The position numbers and the translations under genes were made by a program. DNA of 20,536 nucleotides, from positions 1 to 20,536 of IMG/VR virus record IMGVR_UViG_3300032240_001861; one strand, written 5' to 3'. Of the stretch, positions 6,266 through 12,259 are shown piece by piece. Below the pieces are notes generated by a model, which saw only the letters and a list, made by a program, of their open reading frames with translations, had not been told where the DNA came from and did not search any database. Each line of letters opens with the position of its first letter. Position 1 is the stretch's first letter. Source of the DNA: a virus.

Positions 6266-6509
6266 TCAGCCCGAATGTTGCCGAAGAAGTTTCGGTGCCT
6301 CCTTGAAAGATACCGCAAAGCGGTTGCTCGACAACCCGAAATTAGCCCCGCGCAAAGTTGCCAGTGAGCGTCTGACTATTTGCGAAGAGTGTGATCATTA
6401 CCGGAAAGATAAGATGCAATGTGACATCTGTCAGTGCGTAATGCCACTCAAGACCACCTTTTCAAACATGCGGTGCCCGATTGACAAGTGGGAAGAATAT
6501 GTTCATTGA
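6243..6509 (+). CDS. Small zinc-ribbon protein
   Basis: An 88-aa protein whose C-terminal half has C47-x2-C50, C60-x2-C63 (plus C65) and C78, with LTICEECDHY and MRCPIDKW. This matches the short zinc-binding ribbon often seen in T4-like phages, where four Cys hold one zinc and the chain ends CP-x-x-KW. The N-terminal part is a basic helix. It may bind nucleic acid or a host protein; the target is unknown. Confidence 0.7.
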   Translation: MTNPDSPDQPECCRRSFGASLKDTAKRLLDNPKLAPRKVASERLTICEECDHYRKDKMQCDICQCVMPLKTTFSNMRCPIDKWEEYVH

Positions 6510-6771
6510 GCGGCTCTCGTTTCAGGTTAACCCTGAGGCCGAGGAAAATTTTCTGAAAGAAGACGAGAGAATCTGGACCAGTTGGTTGAGGCAACAGCCA
6601 GGTTTTCTGCACAAAACTTTGAACAAGTTTGGCGGTAATCTAATCCAGTTCAACATTTTCTGGAAGGACGAGAACGCGAATAAGAAAGCTGCGGGCAAAC
6701 CTGATCTGAAATCAGTTGAAGCCCGTTTTCGGAATGCGTTGGGACCTGTTTATCGAAGGATTTCGATCTAG
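6499..6771 (+). CDS. TIGR03792-like protein (ABM-like fold)
   Basis: A 90-aa protein starting at ATG 6499, overlapping the zinc-ribbon stop. The pattern MFIERLSFQV, then FLKEDERIWTSWL-x-PGFLHK, then an aromatic strand (LIQFNIFWK) matches the dimeric alpha+beta TIGR03792 family found mainly in cyanobacteria. The Trp and PGF are the family's landmarks. No function is established. Its presence is the best host hint in the window. Confidence 0.6.
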   Translation: MFIERLSFQVNPEAEENFLKEDERIWTSWLRQQPGFLHKTLNKFGGNLIQFNIFWKDENANKKAAGKPDLKSVEARFRNALGPVYRRISI

Positions 6772-6781
6772 CATTAACCTT

Positions 6782-6855
6782 GCCCCGTTAGCTCAGCGGA
6801 CTAGAGCAACCGCCTTCTAAGCGGTCGGCCGCTGGTTCGAATCCAGCACGGGGTG
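6782..6855 (+). tRNA. tRNA-Arg(UCU)
   Basis: Acceptor GCCCCGT with ACGGGGT, D arm GCTC...GAGC, anticodon arm ACCGC-CTTCTAA-GCGGT giving TCT, T arm GCTGG-TTCGAAT-CCAGC, discriminator G. It decodes AGA/AGG. No encoded CCA. First of four tRNAs in a tight cluster. Confidence 0.9.
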
Positions 6856-6857
6856 TT

Positions 6858-6930
6858 GCTCCTTTAGCAATCTGGTGAATGCAGCGAACTCATAATTCGC
6901 CTGAGGCGAGTTCGATCCTCGCAGGGGGCA
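6858..6930 (+). tRNA. tRNA with CAU anticodon (Met or Ile2)
   Basis: Acceptor GCTCCTT with AGGGGGC (two G-U pairs), anticodon arm GCGAA-CTCATAA-TTCGC, T arm GCGAG-TTCGATC-CTCGC, discriminator A. The anticodon is CAT, so it is elongator Met or, if the C is lysidine-modified, Ile for AUA. It does not look like an initiator. It lies two bases after tRNA-Arg. Confidence 0.88.
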
Positions 6931-6933
6931 TTC

Positions 6934-7018
6934 GGGAGCATGGTGGAATCGGTAGACACAACGGACTTAAAATCCGTCGGGATAAAATCCTGTGGGGGTT
7001 CAAGTCCCCCTGCTCCTA
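6934..7018 (+). tRNA. tRNA-Leu(UAA)
   Basis: A class II tRNA with acceptor GGGAGCA/TGCTCCT, anticodon arm ACGGA-CTTAAAA-TCCGT giving TAA, a long variable arm, T arm GGGGG-TTCAAGT-CCCCC and discriminator A. It is uninterrupted: the well-known cyanobacterial group I intron of tRNA-Leu(UAA) is absent here, although a group I intron occurs about 260 bases downstream in a protein gene. Confidence 0.92.
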
Positions 7019-7021
7019 CCT

Positions 7022-7106
7022 GGAAAAGTGGCCGAGTGGTTGAAGGCTGCAGTCTTGAAAACTGCCGAGGTGAAAACCTCCGTGGGTTCGAATCCCACCT
7101 TTTCCG
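7022..7106 (+). tRNA. tRNA-Ser(UGA)
   Basis: A class II tRNA with acceptor GGAAAAG/CTTTTCC, anticodon arm GCAGT-CTTGAAA-ACTGC giving TGA, a long variable arm (GAGG-TGAAAA-CCTC), T arm GTGGG-TTCGAAT-CCCAC and discriminator G. Last of the cluster. Confidence 0.92.
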
Positions 7107-7110
7107 TCAG

Positions 7111-7134
7111 TTGCAAAGTTTACTCACTTTGTAA
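7111..7134 (+). other. Hairpin after the tRNA cluster
   Basis: TTGCAAAGT (7111-7119) pairs with ACTTTGTAA (7126-7134) through nine pairs including one G-U, loop TTACTC. There is no T run, so it is more likely a processing or stability structure at the 3' end of the tRNA transcript than a classical terminator. Confidence 0.5.
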
Positions 7135-7194
7135 CTCGCTATCATCAAATCAGCAAACACTCAACAGGGTTTGCAAAATAATACAAGCACTACT

Positions 7195-7687
7195 ATGGCA
7201 ATTGAAAATCGTGACGACGTTGTGGACGTTCTGGTGTCCCGCGTTTGTGAGAACGCACCACTCAGAGAATTGATTCGGGTCAACTGAATAGGCCCCTTTA
7301 GGGAGTAATCCCTACAGCAAACAGGGTTAATTGCTGGGACCCCCTAACGTAGAGGCGAGGGAAATCAGCAGCCAAGCCAACCCACAAGTTGGAAGGTTCA
7401 ACGACTAGATCCCGAGAGGAAACTCAGTAACGGATCCACGAATGCCCTGCCCCAGTGATGGGTGAAGATATAGTCTGACCTTGCTGGAAACAGTAAGAAG
7501 TGGGAATAAAGAGTTCCACGATAACATTTGTTATTCTGAAGCCGTTCGCGCTGCTATTTCTCAGATGGATGATGACGGTCTGGTTAACGCCATTCTGCAG
7601 GCAGGCTACCCTGACATCCTTGAGGCCTTCGGCCTGGTCCCGTCAGGCGCTCCCACAGAGCCCGCTGCCGAGCCCGCCACCGTGTGA
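7195..7687 (+). CDS. Small protein gene interrupted by a group I intron
   Basis: Exon 1 (ATG at 7195 to about 7280) encodes MAIENRDDVVDVLV through IRV and would hit a stop at 7287-7289 if unspliced. Exon 2 (from about 7504) continues KEFHDNICYSEAV and ends PAAEPATV at 7687. Joining 7280 to 7504 keeps frame (86 + 184 = 270 nt) and gives an 89-aa protein. Junctions 3 or 6 nt earlier on the 3' side would also be in frame. Exon 2 is helical (ISQMDDDGLVNAILQAGY), then a Pro/Ala-rich tail. No family is recognised. The product depends on splicing. Confidence 0.7.
7281..7503 (+). ncRNA. Group I self-splicing intron, no ORF
   Basis: The conserved core is readable: GTTCAACGACTAGA (7396-7409, R/P7 5' strand) and GAAGATATAGTC (7464-7475, S/P7 3' strand), with GACTA (7403-7407) pairing TAGTC (7471-7475). 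Other helices: GTAA-loop hairpin TAGGGA/TCCCTA (7299-7314), CAGCAA/TTGCTG (7315-7336), P6-type CCAAC/GTTGG (7377-7392), GAG/CTC P8-like, and a possible P3 GGGA (7336-7339) with TCCC (7410-7413). P1 is exon GGGU with GCCC (7292-7295), giving the required U-G pair at the 5' splice site (U7280). The intron encodes no homing endonuclease. The exact 3' end (G at 7497, 7500 or 7503) is uncertain. Confidence 0.88.
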
Positions 7688-7690
7688 GGG

Positions 7691-7710
7691 CCGGTGGGCC
7701 TAGCCACCGG
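7691..7710 (+). other. Perfect hairpin after the intron-containing gene
   Basis: CCGGTGG (7691-7697) and CCACCGG (7704-7710) pair perfectly around GCCTAG, 3 nt after the stop. No T run follows. It may protect the 3' end or slow polymerase ahead of the terminators in cassette 5. Confidence 0.55.
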
Positions 7711-7737
7711 GTTAGGCTCCCTGCAGGCTGTTTTCGA

Positions 7738-7813
7738 CGGGTAGGGTTTCCCTTACCCTTTTAGGGCGGTTTCCCGGCTTTACGGGGACCGCCTTTTGAG
7801 CTATGCTTAAAGC
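7738..7813 (+). promoter_or_regulatory. Terminator-promoter cassette 5 (TATGCT class, two strong terminators)
   Basis: The most elaborate copy. First terminator: GGGTA-GGG/CCC-TACCC with one bulge and a TTT loop (7739-7758), then TTTT. Second: GGCGGT/ACCGCC (7765-7770, 7788-7793) with inner CCCG/CGGG, then TTTT (7794-7797). The -35 TTTACG (7779-7784) lies inside the loop of the second terminator, 17 nt before -10 TATGCT (7802-7807). ATG is at 7814, 6 nt later. Confidence 0.85.
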
Positions 7814-7969
7814 ATGAATAACCCCGATTGGACCACCCCTGCGGAATTCCGCAAGACCATGCTTGAAGAGGCTCTTGAGCATTACATTTATTGTCTGAAG
7901 AAAGACAACTGCAACCAAGCTGCGATCGACGCATTCACCCAGCTCCTGCAAGAGGTTGAAAATGAGTAA
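7814..7969 (+). CDS. Small hypothetical protein, 51 aa
   Basis: Begins MNNPDWTTPAEFRKTM, with start set by cassette 5 (leaderless). Helical and acidic. No family recognised. It overlaps the next gene by 8 nt (ATGAGTAA), suggesting coupled translation. Confidence 0.6.
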   Translation: MNNPDWTTPAEFRKTMLEEALEHYIYCLKKDNCNQAAIDAFTQLLQEVENE

Positions 7970-8093
7970 AGTACCGAATTGGCAACATAACTCCGGAAAA
8001 CGCAAGCAGACGAAAGGTCTGTGCAAGGGCCAAGTACGTGCCCGCAAAGAGGCGCTTCGCGCTCTGAAAAAACAACTTGCCGTAGTGAAATGA
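7962..8093 (+). CDS. Very small basic protein, 43 aa
   Basis: Begins MSKVPNWQHNSGKRKQ; about a third of the residues are Lys or Arg, pI clearly basic, unlike its acidic neighbours. It could contact nucleic acid. Overlapping starts and stops on both sides (8 nt upstream, ATGA at 8090 downstream) support it as a real gene. Confidence 0.55.
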   Translation: MSKVPNWQHNSGKRKQTKGLCKGQVRARKEALRALKKQLAVVK

Positions 8094-8290
8094 CTGACGA
8101 ACAAATCCTTGAACTTGCTAAATCGTCCGGATTAGATAGTTTCACGGGTGAAAAAGATGACGGGGCGAACTCCGAGTATTGGGAAGGATGGGAAGATCAA
8201 CTCTTGAAGTTTGGCAAAACAATCTACATGGAGGGTTTCACAGTTGGTTTTGATGTAGGAGCCACCTATTCCCTGGATGTGGCCGGTTAA
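8090..8290 (+). CDS. Small hypothetical protein, 66 aa
   Basis: Starts at ATG 8090 overlapping the previous stop. Acidic, with EYWEGWEDQLLKF and a Gly/Phe-rich C-terminal segment. Its TAA stop (8288-8290) lies inside the CGGTTAACCG palindrome of cassette 6, so the last residues (VAG) are partly dictated by the repeat. Confidence 0.6.
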   Translation: MTDEQILELAKSSGLDSFTGEKDDGANSEYWEGWEDQLLKFGKTIYMEGFTVGFDVGATYSLDVAG

Positions 8291-8352
8291 CCGTACCTTT
8301 CGGGGCGGTTTCCCCCCTTTCCAAAACAGCCAAACCACGCTATAGTTATATC
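8283..8352 (+). promoter_or_regulatory. Terminator-promoter cassette 6 (TATAGT class)
   Basis: CGGTTAACCG palindrome, hairpin CCGTACC-TTTCG-GGGCGG, alternative hairpin GGGG-CGGTTT-CCCC, -35 TTTCCA (8318-8323), 17 nt, -10 TATAGT (8341-8346), ATG at 8353. Confidence 0.8.
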
Positions 8353-8925
8353 ATGAACAAAATCCTCTGCCACCTCGGCGATCCCCGTCAGTCCAAGCCC
8401 GAAACTCTGCAGGAGTACGGTAAACTCCGTGAGCGCATGATTCAGCGTCCTTGGGAGGCGCTGCACGAGCATGAATTTATTCGCCTTGTGACTGAGAAAG
8501 GTTGCCCTTTTTACGGCGGTCTTCTGAACGGTCGCGATCTGATGGAACTCCAGTTTGAAAAGCTCTGCTGGCGCACTCAAACGCTTGTCGGTCTCGACTT
8601 TGACGTTTGTGAAGTTTCCGGTAACGATATGGTCCAGTGGTTTGGTTACTTCGGCATGAAGCCTTGGCTCGGTTACTTCACTTTTTCCAATGACGGTCGC
8701 TTCCGCAACCAGTCCTATCGCCTGCTGTGGCGCGTTGAAACCGACCTGAATGTTTCTTACGAGGAATGTGTGAAGGCGCTGAAAGCAATGCGTGCACAAT
8801 CTGGAAACCTTGCTGATAAGCATGCTTGCAATCCGACTCGGATGTGGCAAGGAACCAACTGCGGGTTCTTCCACTACGCTCACGACGCAAAGCGTCTCAA
8901 CCTTAAGGAGCTTTCCTCTGTATGA
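8353..8925 (+). CDS. Primase-like protein (possible archaeo-eukaryotic primase superfamily)
   Basis: A 190-aa protein. LVGLDFDV (D82 and D84) looks like the hhDxD metal motif of AEP primases. A strand YRLLWRVE (122-129) follows, where the family has its second motif, and D155 with NPTRMWQGTNCG (160-171) resembles the late Asp and the NP-R-x-x-G pattern of phage and plasmid replication primases. The usual S-x-H is not evident (SYR instead), so this is an inference from motif order. It is shorter than bifunctional primase-helicases and would be the catalytic domain alone. It leads a run of six genes. Confidence 0.45.
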   Translation: MNKILCHLGDPRQSKPETLQEYGKLRERMIQRPWEALHEHEFIRLVTEKGCPFYGGLLNGRDLMELQFEKLCWRTQTLVGLDFDVCEVSGNDMVQWFGYFGMKPWLGYFTFSNDGRFRNQSYRLLWRVETDLNVSYEECVKALKAMRAQSGNLADKHACNPTRMWQGTNCGFFHYAHDAKRLNLKELSSV

Positions 8926-9143
8926 CAAGATGCACTTTCAACCAATATCTAGTGGGCGCAGAGGCTTACTATCAGGAGCACAAACAACATCTACGTCTTG
9001 GGCAAGCATACATGAACTATCTTGGACAGGTAAACAAAGACCTTTTTCACGCTGTACCTTGGGACTTGGACCCTTACTATCAAGACAAATTTGTTCCAAC
9101 CTTTCTTGAATGGTTGAATCTACGCTGGAGTCTGCAAGAATGA
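8922..9143 (+). CDS. Small hypothetical protein, 73 aa
   Basis: ATG overlaps the previous stop (ATGA). Rich in Tyr, Leu, Trp and Gln (YLVGAEAYYQEHKQHLRLGQ); predicted helical. No family recognised. Likely co-translated with the primase-like gene. Confidence 0.6.
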   Translation: MTRCTFNQYLVGAEAYYQEHKQHLRLGQAYMNYLGQVNKDLFHAVPWDLDPYYQDKFVPTFLEWLNLRWSLQE

Positions 9144-9370
9144 CTGAACGCACCGTAACCGTCAAGCCACTTTCGTCGAAGGCGGAGAATCGCCTGGCAA
9201 ATTCCATGAACGGAAACCCGTGGTGTGTAGTTCATCAAGACACCGGAAGCGAATTGTTCCTGGAGGGTGAGGGCGGCAGATATTTCTTTTGGGTGAGCAC
9301 AAGAACCGGAACAAGCCGTTTCGGTGATTTGCAGGACAAACACTGGAAAATTGCAGAGGGTGAAGAATGA
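9140..9370 (+). CDS. Small hypothetical protein, 76 aa
   Basis: ATG at 9140 overlaps the previous stop by 4 nt. The sequence is beta-rich (WCVVHQDTGSELFLEGEGG, RYFFWVSTRTGTSRF), like a small barrel domain. No family recognised. Confidence 0.6.
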   Translation: MTERTVTVKPLSSKAENRLANSMNGNPWCVVHQDTGSELFLEGEGGRYFFWVSTRTGTSRFGDLQDKHWKIAEGEE

Positions 9371-9399
9371 TTGAAGCAATTGAATTGGAGGAAATTAAA

Positions 9400-9579
9400 A
9401 TGATTAAAATCAGTAAAACTTACCATCTTGCTCCCACAGAGGAACAAGCAAAAGAACTCTATCAACTTCTACGAACTGAAAGGGATAGTGGATTTCTAAC
9501 ACTGATAAAGAACTGGTGGTTGTTTATCACGAACTCAAAAACCTCTTTGATACTGGAATACGATGAAGCCACTCCCTGA
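9400..9579 (+). CDS. Small hypothetical protein, 59 aa
   Basis: I chose ATG at 9400 because GGAGGA (9387-9392) lies 7 nt upstream, one of the few strong Shine-Dalgarno sequences here. An in-frame ATG at 9367 overlaps the previous stop and would add 11 residues. The protein (MIKISKTYHLAPTEEQ...) is helical with a hydrophobic aromatic stretch (TLIKNWWLFI) that may be peripheral to membranes or a core strand. Confidence 0.55.
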   Translation: MIKISKTYHLAPTEEQAKELYQLLRTERDSGFLTLIKNWWLFITNSKTSLILEYDEATP

Positions 9580-9742
9580 AAAAGACGACCTTCGAATCTT
9601 CTGGCAAGTGGCGGTAACTTCCGCCATCGAAGGGCAAGGCGAGCCGTACGAGATCTTCGCTCGACAACTTTACCACTACTTCGCAGGCACCTATAATCAC
9701 CTTGTTATAAGGTGGGGAGACGACGATGAAACCGAAGGCTAG
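9563..9742 (+). CDS. Small hypothetical protein, 59 aa
   Basis: Begins MKPLPEKDDLRIFWQ and ends WGDDDETEG. Overlaps both neighbours (17 nt upstream, 17 nt downstream), which is typical of this region. Acidic, helical, no family recognised. Confidence 0.55.
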   Translation: MKPLPEKDDLRIFWQVAVTSAIEGQGEPYEIFARQLYHYFAGTYNHLVIRWGDDDETEG

Positions 9743-9908
9743 AGTCACCCTGGAGATGGCGATTGAACAGGGTGTGAGGCGGGGATACGCACGAGCCCAC
9801 AAACACGTGGAAAATCCGAACGAAGGGTCAATCATAGCGCACATCGAGGAATGCGTTATGAGCGAAATTTACGAGTATTTCACGTTTGACAGTGAGGAGG
9901 GCGGTTAA
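9726..9908 (+). CDS. Small hypothetical protein, 60 aa
   Basis: Begins MKPKARVTLEMAIEQG. The basic N-terminal half and acidic end (FTFDSEEGG) resemble a small regulator, but no domain is recognised. The TAA stop sits within the CGGTTAACCG palindrome of cassette 7, giving the repeat-derived GG ending. Confidence 0.6.
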   Translation: MKPKARVTLEMAIEQGVRRGYARAHKHVENPNEGSIIAHIEECVMSEIYEYFTFDSEEGG

Positions 9909-9971
9909 CCGTACCTGAGAGGGGCGGTTTGCCCCCTTTCGTCTGCAGCGAAAAGGCGCTATAGTTAAAGT
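9899..9971 (+). promoter_or_regulatory. Terminator-promoter cassette 7 (TATAGT class)
   Basis: CGGTTAACCG palindrome, hairpin CCGTACC...GGGGCGG, alternative GGGGC-GGTTT-GCCCC, -35 TTTCGT (9937-9942), 17 nt, -10 TATAGT (9960-9965), ATG at 9972. Confidence 0.8.
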
Positions 9972-10139
9972 ATGAAATTCAGACTCCCCTCGCGTCGGCT
10001 CAGTTCCCGGCTCACCTCCCTGTTCTTCGGAATGTTTTTGGGCGCACTGGTTACGGGTCAAACTGTCCTCATGGTGACCGGTTTCGTCGGAATGCTTGTT
10101 TTTTACGTCATCTTCTGCAACAACACCAATGAAAACTGA
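9972..10139 (+). CDS. Small membrane protein, 55 aa, two transmembrane helices
   Basis: A basic N-terminus (MKFRLPSRRLSSRL) is followed by two hydrophobic segments (about 15-32 and 34-49) and a short polar tail. This is typical of a small inner-membrane phage protein oriented by positive-inside charge. Overlaps the next gene by 11 nt. Confidence 0.65.
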   Translation: MKFRLPSRRLSSRLTSLFFGMFLGALVTGQTVLMVTGFVGMLVFYVIFCNNTNEN

Positions 10140-10665
10140 GCCTATCCGTTACGAGCGCACCGTAACTTTTGCTCGGATGAATATACCTCATTCGGGGCAT
10201 ATTGAGCTTATTCAAATGATGCTCGCCCACGGCGATGAAGCCCACGTTTACGTGTCCGAAGGAGTTAAAAACAACGATTGGGACCTTCGTGTGCTTCTTC
10301 TAACGCACCTGTGCCGAGAAGCGAAACTGGACATGAATCGGGTATACTTTAACAAAGCCAAGAGCCCGTACGAAGCAGTCTCAAAAGCTGTAGAATCTTC
10401 CTTCTGGAAGGAAGCCGCGATTGTTCTCGGTTCCGATCAGCAGGAAATGGCGAGAAAACTCGGAGAAGTCTATGACTGTCCGACAATCATCAACCGCCGA
10501 ACCAACTCTTCGACGCAAATGCGATTCTTCCTCGATGCGGAGGATTTCCTCCAGGATCTTATCGGTCTGTATGGTGGAGATGAATACGCGACTGCCTTGG
10601 CAATGATTCTTCGTAAAGAGGAGCTTCACCATGACCACAGAAATTCTAAAGACCAAGCTGCGTAA
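10129..10665 (+). CDS. Nucleotidyltransferase, cytidylyltransferase/NMNAT-like fold
   Basis: A 178-aa protein with both HIGH-superfamily signatures: HSGH (residues 21-24) in FARMNIPHSGH, and SSTQMR (127-132), the ISSTxxR equivalent. An IVLGSDQQ segment (98-105) matches the strand before the second substrate loop. Such enzymes transfer AMP or CMP to a phosphate, as in NMN adenylyltransferase (NadM type) or pantetheine-phosphate adenylyltransferase. The size fits. The substrate cannot be fixed; NAD synthesis would fit phages that counter NAD-depleting defences. The start at 10129 overlaps the membrane-protein gene. Confidence 0.75.
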   Translation: MKTEPIRYERTVTFARMNIPHSGHIELIQMMLAHGDEAHVYVSEGVKNNDWDLRVLLLTHLCREAKLDMNRVYFNKAKSPYEAVSKAVESSFWKEAAIVLGSDQQEMARKLGEVYDCPTIINRRTNSSTQMRFFLDAEDFLQDLIGLYGGDEYATALAMILRKEELHHDHRNSKDQAA

Positions 10666-10855
10666 CCTCCTTCTCGCAACTCCCAACCAGAACATCTTTC
10701 CCCAGGAACCTTGGAATGACGAGGACCTTCAAGATGCCGCACGAATAATTCAAGACTTCGTGAATCTTGACCAAGGGGTAATTGACGATTCCAATCCCTG
10801 GAAAGAGTGGCTGGACCGTTGGAAGTTTTATGAAGCTTCTCAACAAGGCGGATAA
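10631..10855 (+). CDS. Small hypothetical protein, 74 aa
   Basis: MTTEILKTKLRNLLLA is followed by an acidic helical region rich in Trp, Asp and Ile. It overlaps the nucleotidyltransferase gene by 35 nt and its TAA stop lies in the CGGATAACCG segment of cassette 8 (QQGG ending). No family recognised. Confidence 0.6.
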   Translation: MTTEILKTKLRNLLLATPNQNIFPQEPWNDEDLQDAARIIQDFVNLDQGVIDDSNPWKEWLDRWKFYEASQQGG

Positions 10856-10917
10856 CCGTACCCACGAGGGCGGTTGCCCCCCTTTACCTTTCGGCCAAAA
10901 GGCGCTATAGTAGTTAC
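10847..10917 (+). promoter_or_regulatory. Terminator-promoter cassette 8 (TATAGT class)
   Basis: CGGATAACCG, hairpin CCGTACC-CACGA-GGGCGG, -35 TTTACC (10883-10888), 17 nt, -10 TATAGT (10906-10911), ATG at 10918. Drives the operon with kinase, phosphatase and exonuclease. Confidence 0.8.
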
Positions 10918-11103
10918 ATGACGAATGAAACGACTGTGACCTACTTCAAGAAAGAGAAAATCCTGTTCCGAGTTCGCATGGCCCTGGAAGCCCGGGAAAT
11001 GGCCTTGCAACCGGGAAACGAAGTAACCCATGGTTACGCCTACGCTGCCGGATATATGGCCAGCTGCTTGGAAAACATCGCGCTGATGCTGGAGGATGCT
11101 TGA
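10918..11103 (+). CDS. Small hypothetical protein, 61 aa
   Basis: Leaderless start from cassette 8. Helical, with Ala/Met-rich stretches (GYAYAAGYMASCLENIALML). Its last codons hold the GGAGG that serves the kinase gene. No family recognised. Confidence 0.6.
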   Translation: MTNETTVTYFKKEKILFRVRMALEAREMALQPGNEVTHGYAYAAGYMASCLENIALMLEDA

Positions 11104-11104
11104 T

Positions 11105-11569
11105 ATGAACGCCATGACTGCTTACGTGATGGTTGGTTGCCAAGGTTCCGGAAAGACTTTCCAAGCGCAGAAAATCGCAGAAGTTGAAAATGCTGTTATT
11201 ATCTCCGGTGACGATATCCGTGCTGAACTGTACGGTGACGCCTCAATCCAGGGAAACTGGGTGGAGATTCATGACCGCATTGCAGAGCAAGTTGCTAACG
11301 CTGCTGCTTTGGGTCGTAATGTTGTACTGGACGGTACTCACTATCGCAAATCGTACCGCTCTGAGGCAATCGCGCTTCTGAAGTCTTTCGGTTACGGTAA
11401 TATCGAGGCCGTGGTGGTTGACAAACCTCTCGCTGTTTGCCTCTCTCAAAACTTCTCCCGTTCCCGAAAAGTACCTGAGTGGGTGGTTACCCAGACCCAC
11501 GAACGATTCAAGAGTTCGACGCGTAACATCTTGGACGAAGAATTTGATCGCGTAACGTTCGTTTATTAA
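11105..11569 (+). CDS. Polynucleotide 5'-kinase-like P-loop kinase (T4 Pnkp kinase domain)
   Basis: A 154-aa protein with Walker A GCQGSGKT (11-18), a DD-I-R catalytic segment (D36, D37, R39), DGTHYRK (76-82, where T4 Pnkp has DTNL) and a lid RSRKVPE (119-125) like the R-x-x-x-VP of T4 Pnkp. It probably phosphorylates 5'-OH RNA or DNA ends with ATP. It corresponds to the kinase half only; a separate gene at 15825 supplies the phosphatase half that is fused in T4. The start at 11105 is chosen because GGAGG ends 9 nt upstream; ATG 11096 sits too close. A general AAA_33/zeta-like kinase is the alternative. Confidence 0.75.
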   Translation: MNAMTAYVMVGCQGSGKTFQAQKIAEVENAVIISGDDIRAELYGDASIQGNWVEIHDRIAEQVANAAALGRNVVLDGTHYRKSYRSEAIALLKSFGYGNIEAVVVDKPLAVCLSQNFSRSRKVPEWVVTQTHERFKSSTRNILDEEFDRVTFVY

Positions 11570-11572
11570 CTA

Positions 11573-12259
11573 ATGTTCAACTACAATGACAAAATTAACC
11601 CCGGTGACGTGATTGCCGTTGGAGATATCCACGGCATGGCACAGCTGTTCTTCCGGTTTCTTGACTGGGTGAAGGACACCGGTGCCCGTGTTATTCTACT
11701 AGGAGATCTGATTGACCGAGGGGGTCAAGACGAGGCGGTTCTGCTTCGCACTCGCCAACTTCTTGAGAATCCCGACCTGCTTGGCCTGGAAACTTTCACA
11801 GTGCTCAAGGGTAACCACGAGCAAATGTTCATCAATGCTGTAGACGGATGGGGATTGAGCGATTGGGTTCACAACGGCGGAGATTACGAGAACTTTGAGT
11901 TGCTCGCAGAGCACTCCGGGTGGCTTCGTCAGTTGCCTTACTATGTGACGGTTGGTGATACAATGTTTACGCATGCGGGCACTCCTCCGGGCAGAAACCC
12001 CCAGGATTGGATGGCAACTGAATACCTGCGGGAGACCTTTCTTTGGCAACGTGAGCCGTTTCTGAGTACCGGCCCCCAGTTTGAACAATGGACTCCGCAT
12101 CTGAAGAAGATTGTGTTTGGCCACACCCCGAAAAATTCGCTTCCTTACCGTATCCCCAACGGTATTTGTATAGACACTGCCGCTTATCATACTCGGGTAC
12201 TTACGGCGTATAATAACACTCAGGACACCATTATGCAGTTTGACTTGATCGGCGAATGA
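11573..12259 (+). CDS. PPP-family serine/threonine phosphatase-like
   Basis: A 228-aa protein close in size to phage lambda phosphatase. All metal and phosphate motifs of the PPP family are present: GDIHG (17-21), GDLIDRG (44-50), GNHE (80-83), HAG (134-136) and FGHT near residue 183. It should hydrolyse phosphomonoesters on protein or on diadenosine tetraphosphate (ApaH-like). It lies 3 nt after the kinase gene and overlaps the exonuclease gene by 4 nt, so the three are one operon. Confidence 0.9.
   Translation: MFNYNDKINPGDVIAVGDIHGMAQLFFRFLDWVKDTGARVILLGDLIDRGGQDEAVLLRTRQLLENPDLLGLETFTVLKGNHEQMFINAVDGWGLSDWVHNGGDYENFELLAEHSGWLRQLPYYVTVGDTMFTHAGTPPGRNPQDWMATEYLRETFLWQREPFLSTGPQFEQWTPHLKKIVFGHTPKNSLPYRIPNGICIDTAAYHTRVLTAYNNTQDTIMQFDLIGE

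Noticed and set aside
7195-7687. Frameshifted pseudogene
   Set aside because: The gap of about 223 nt contains the conserved group I core and pairings, and the flanks rejoin in frame, so an intron explains it better.
8287-8928. 213-codon minus-strand frame
   Set aside because: Antisense to the primase-like gene, and its end falls in cassette 6; no independent support.
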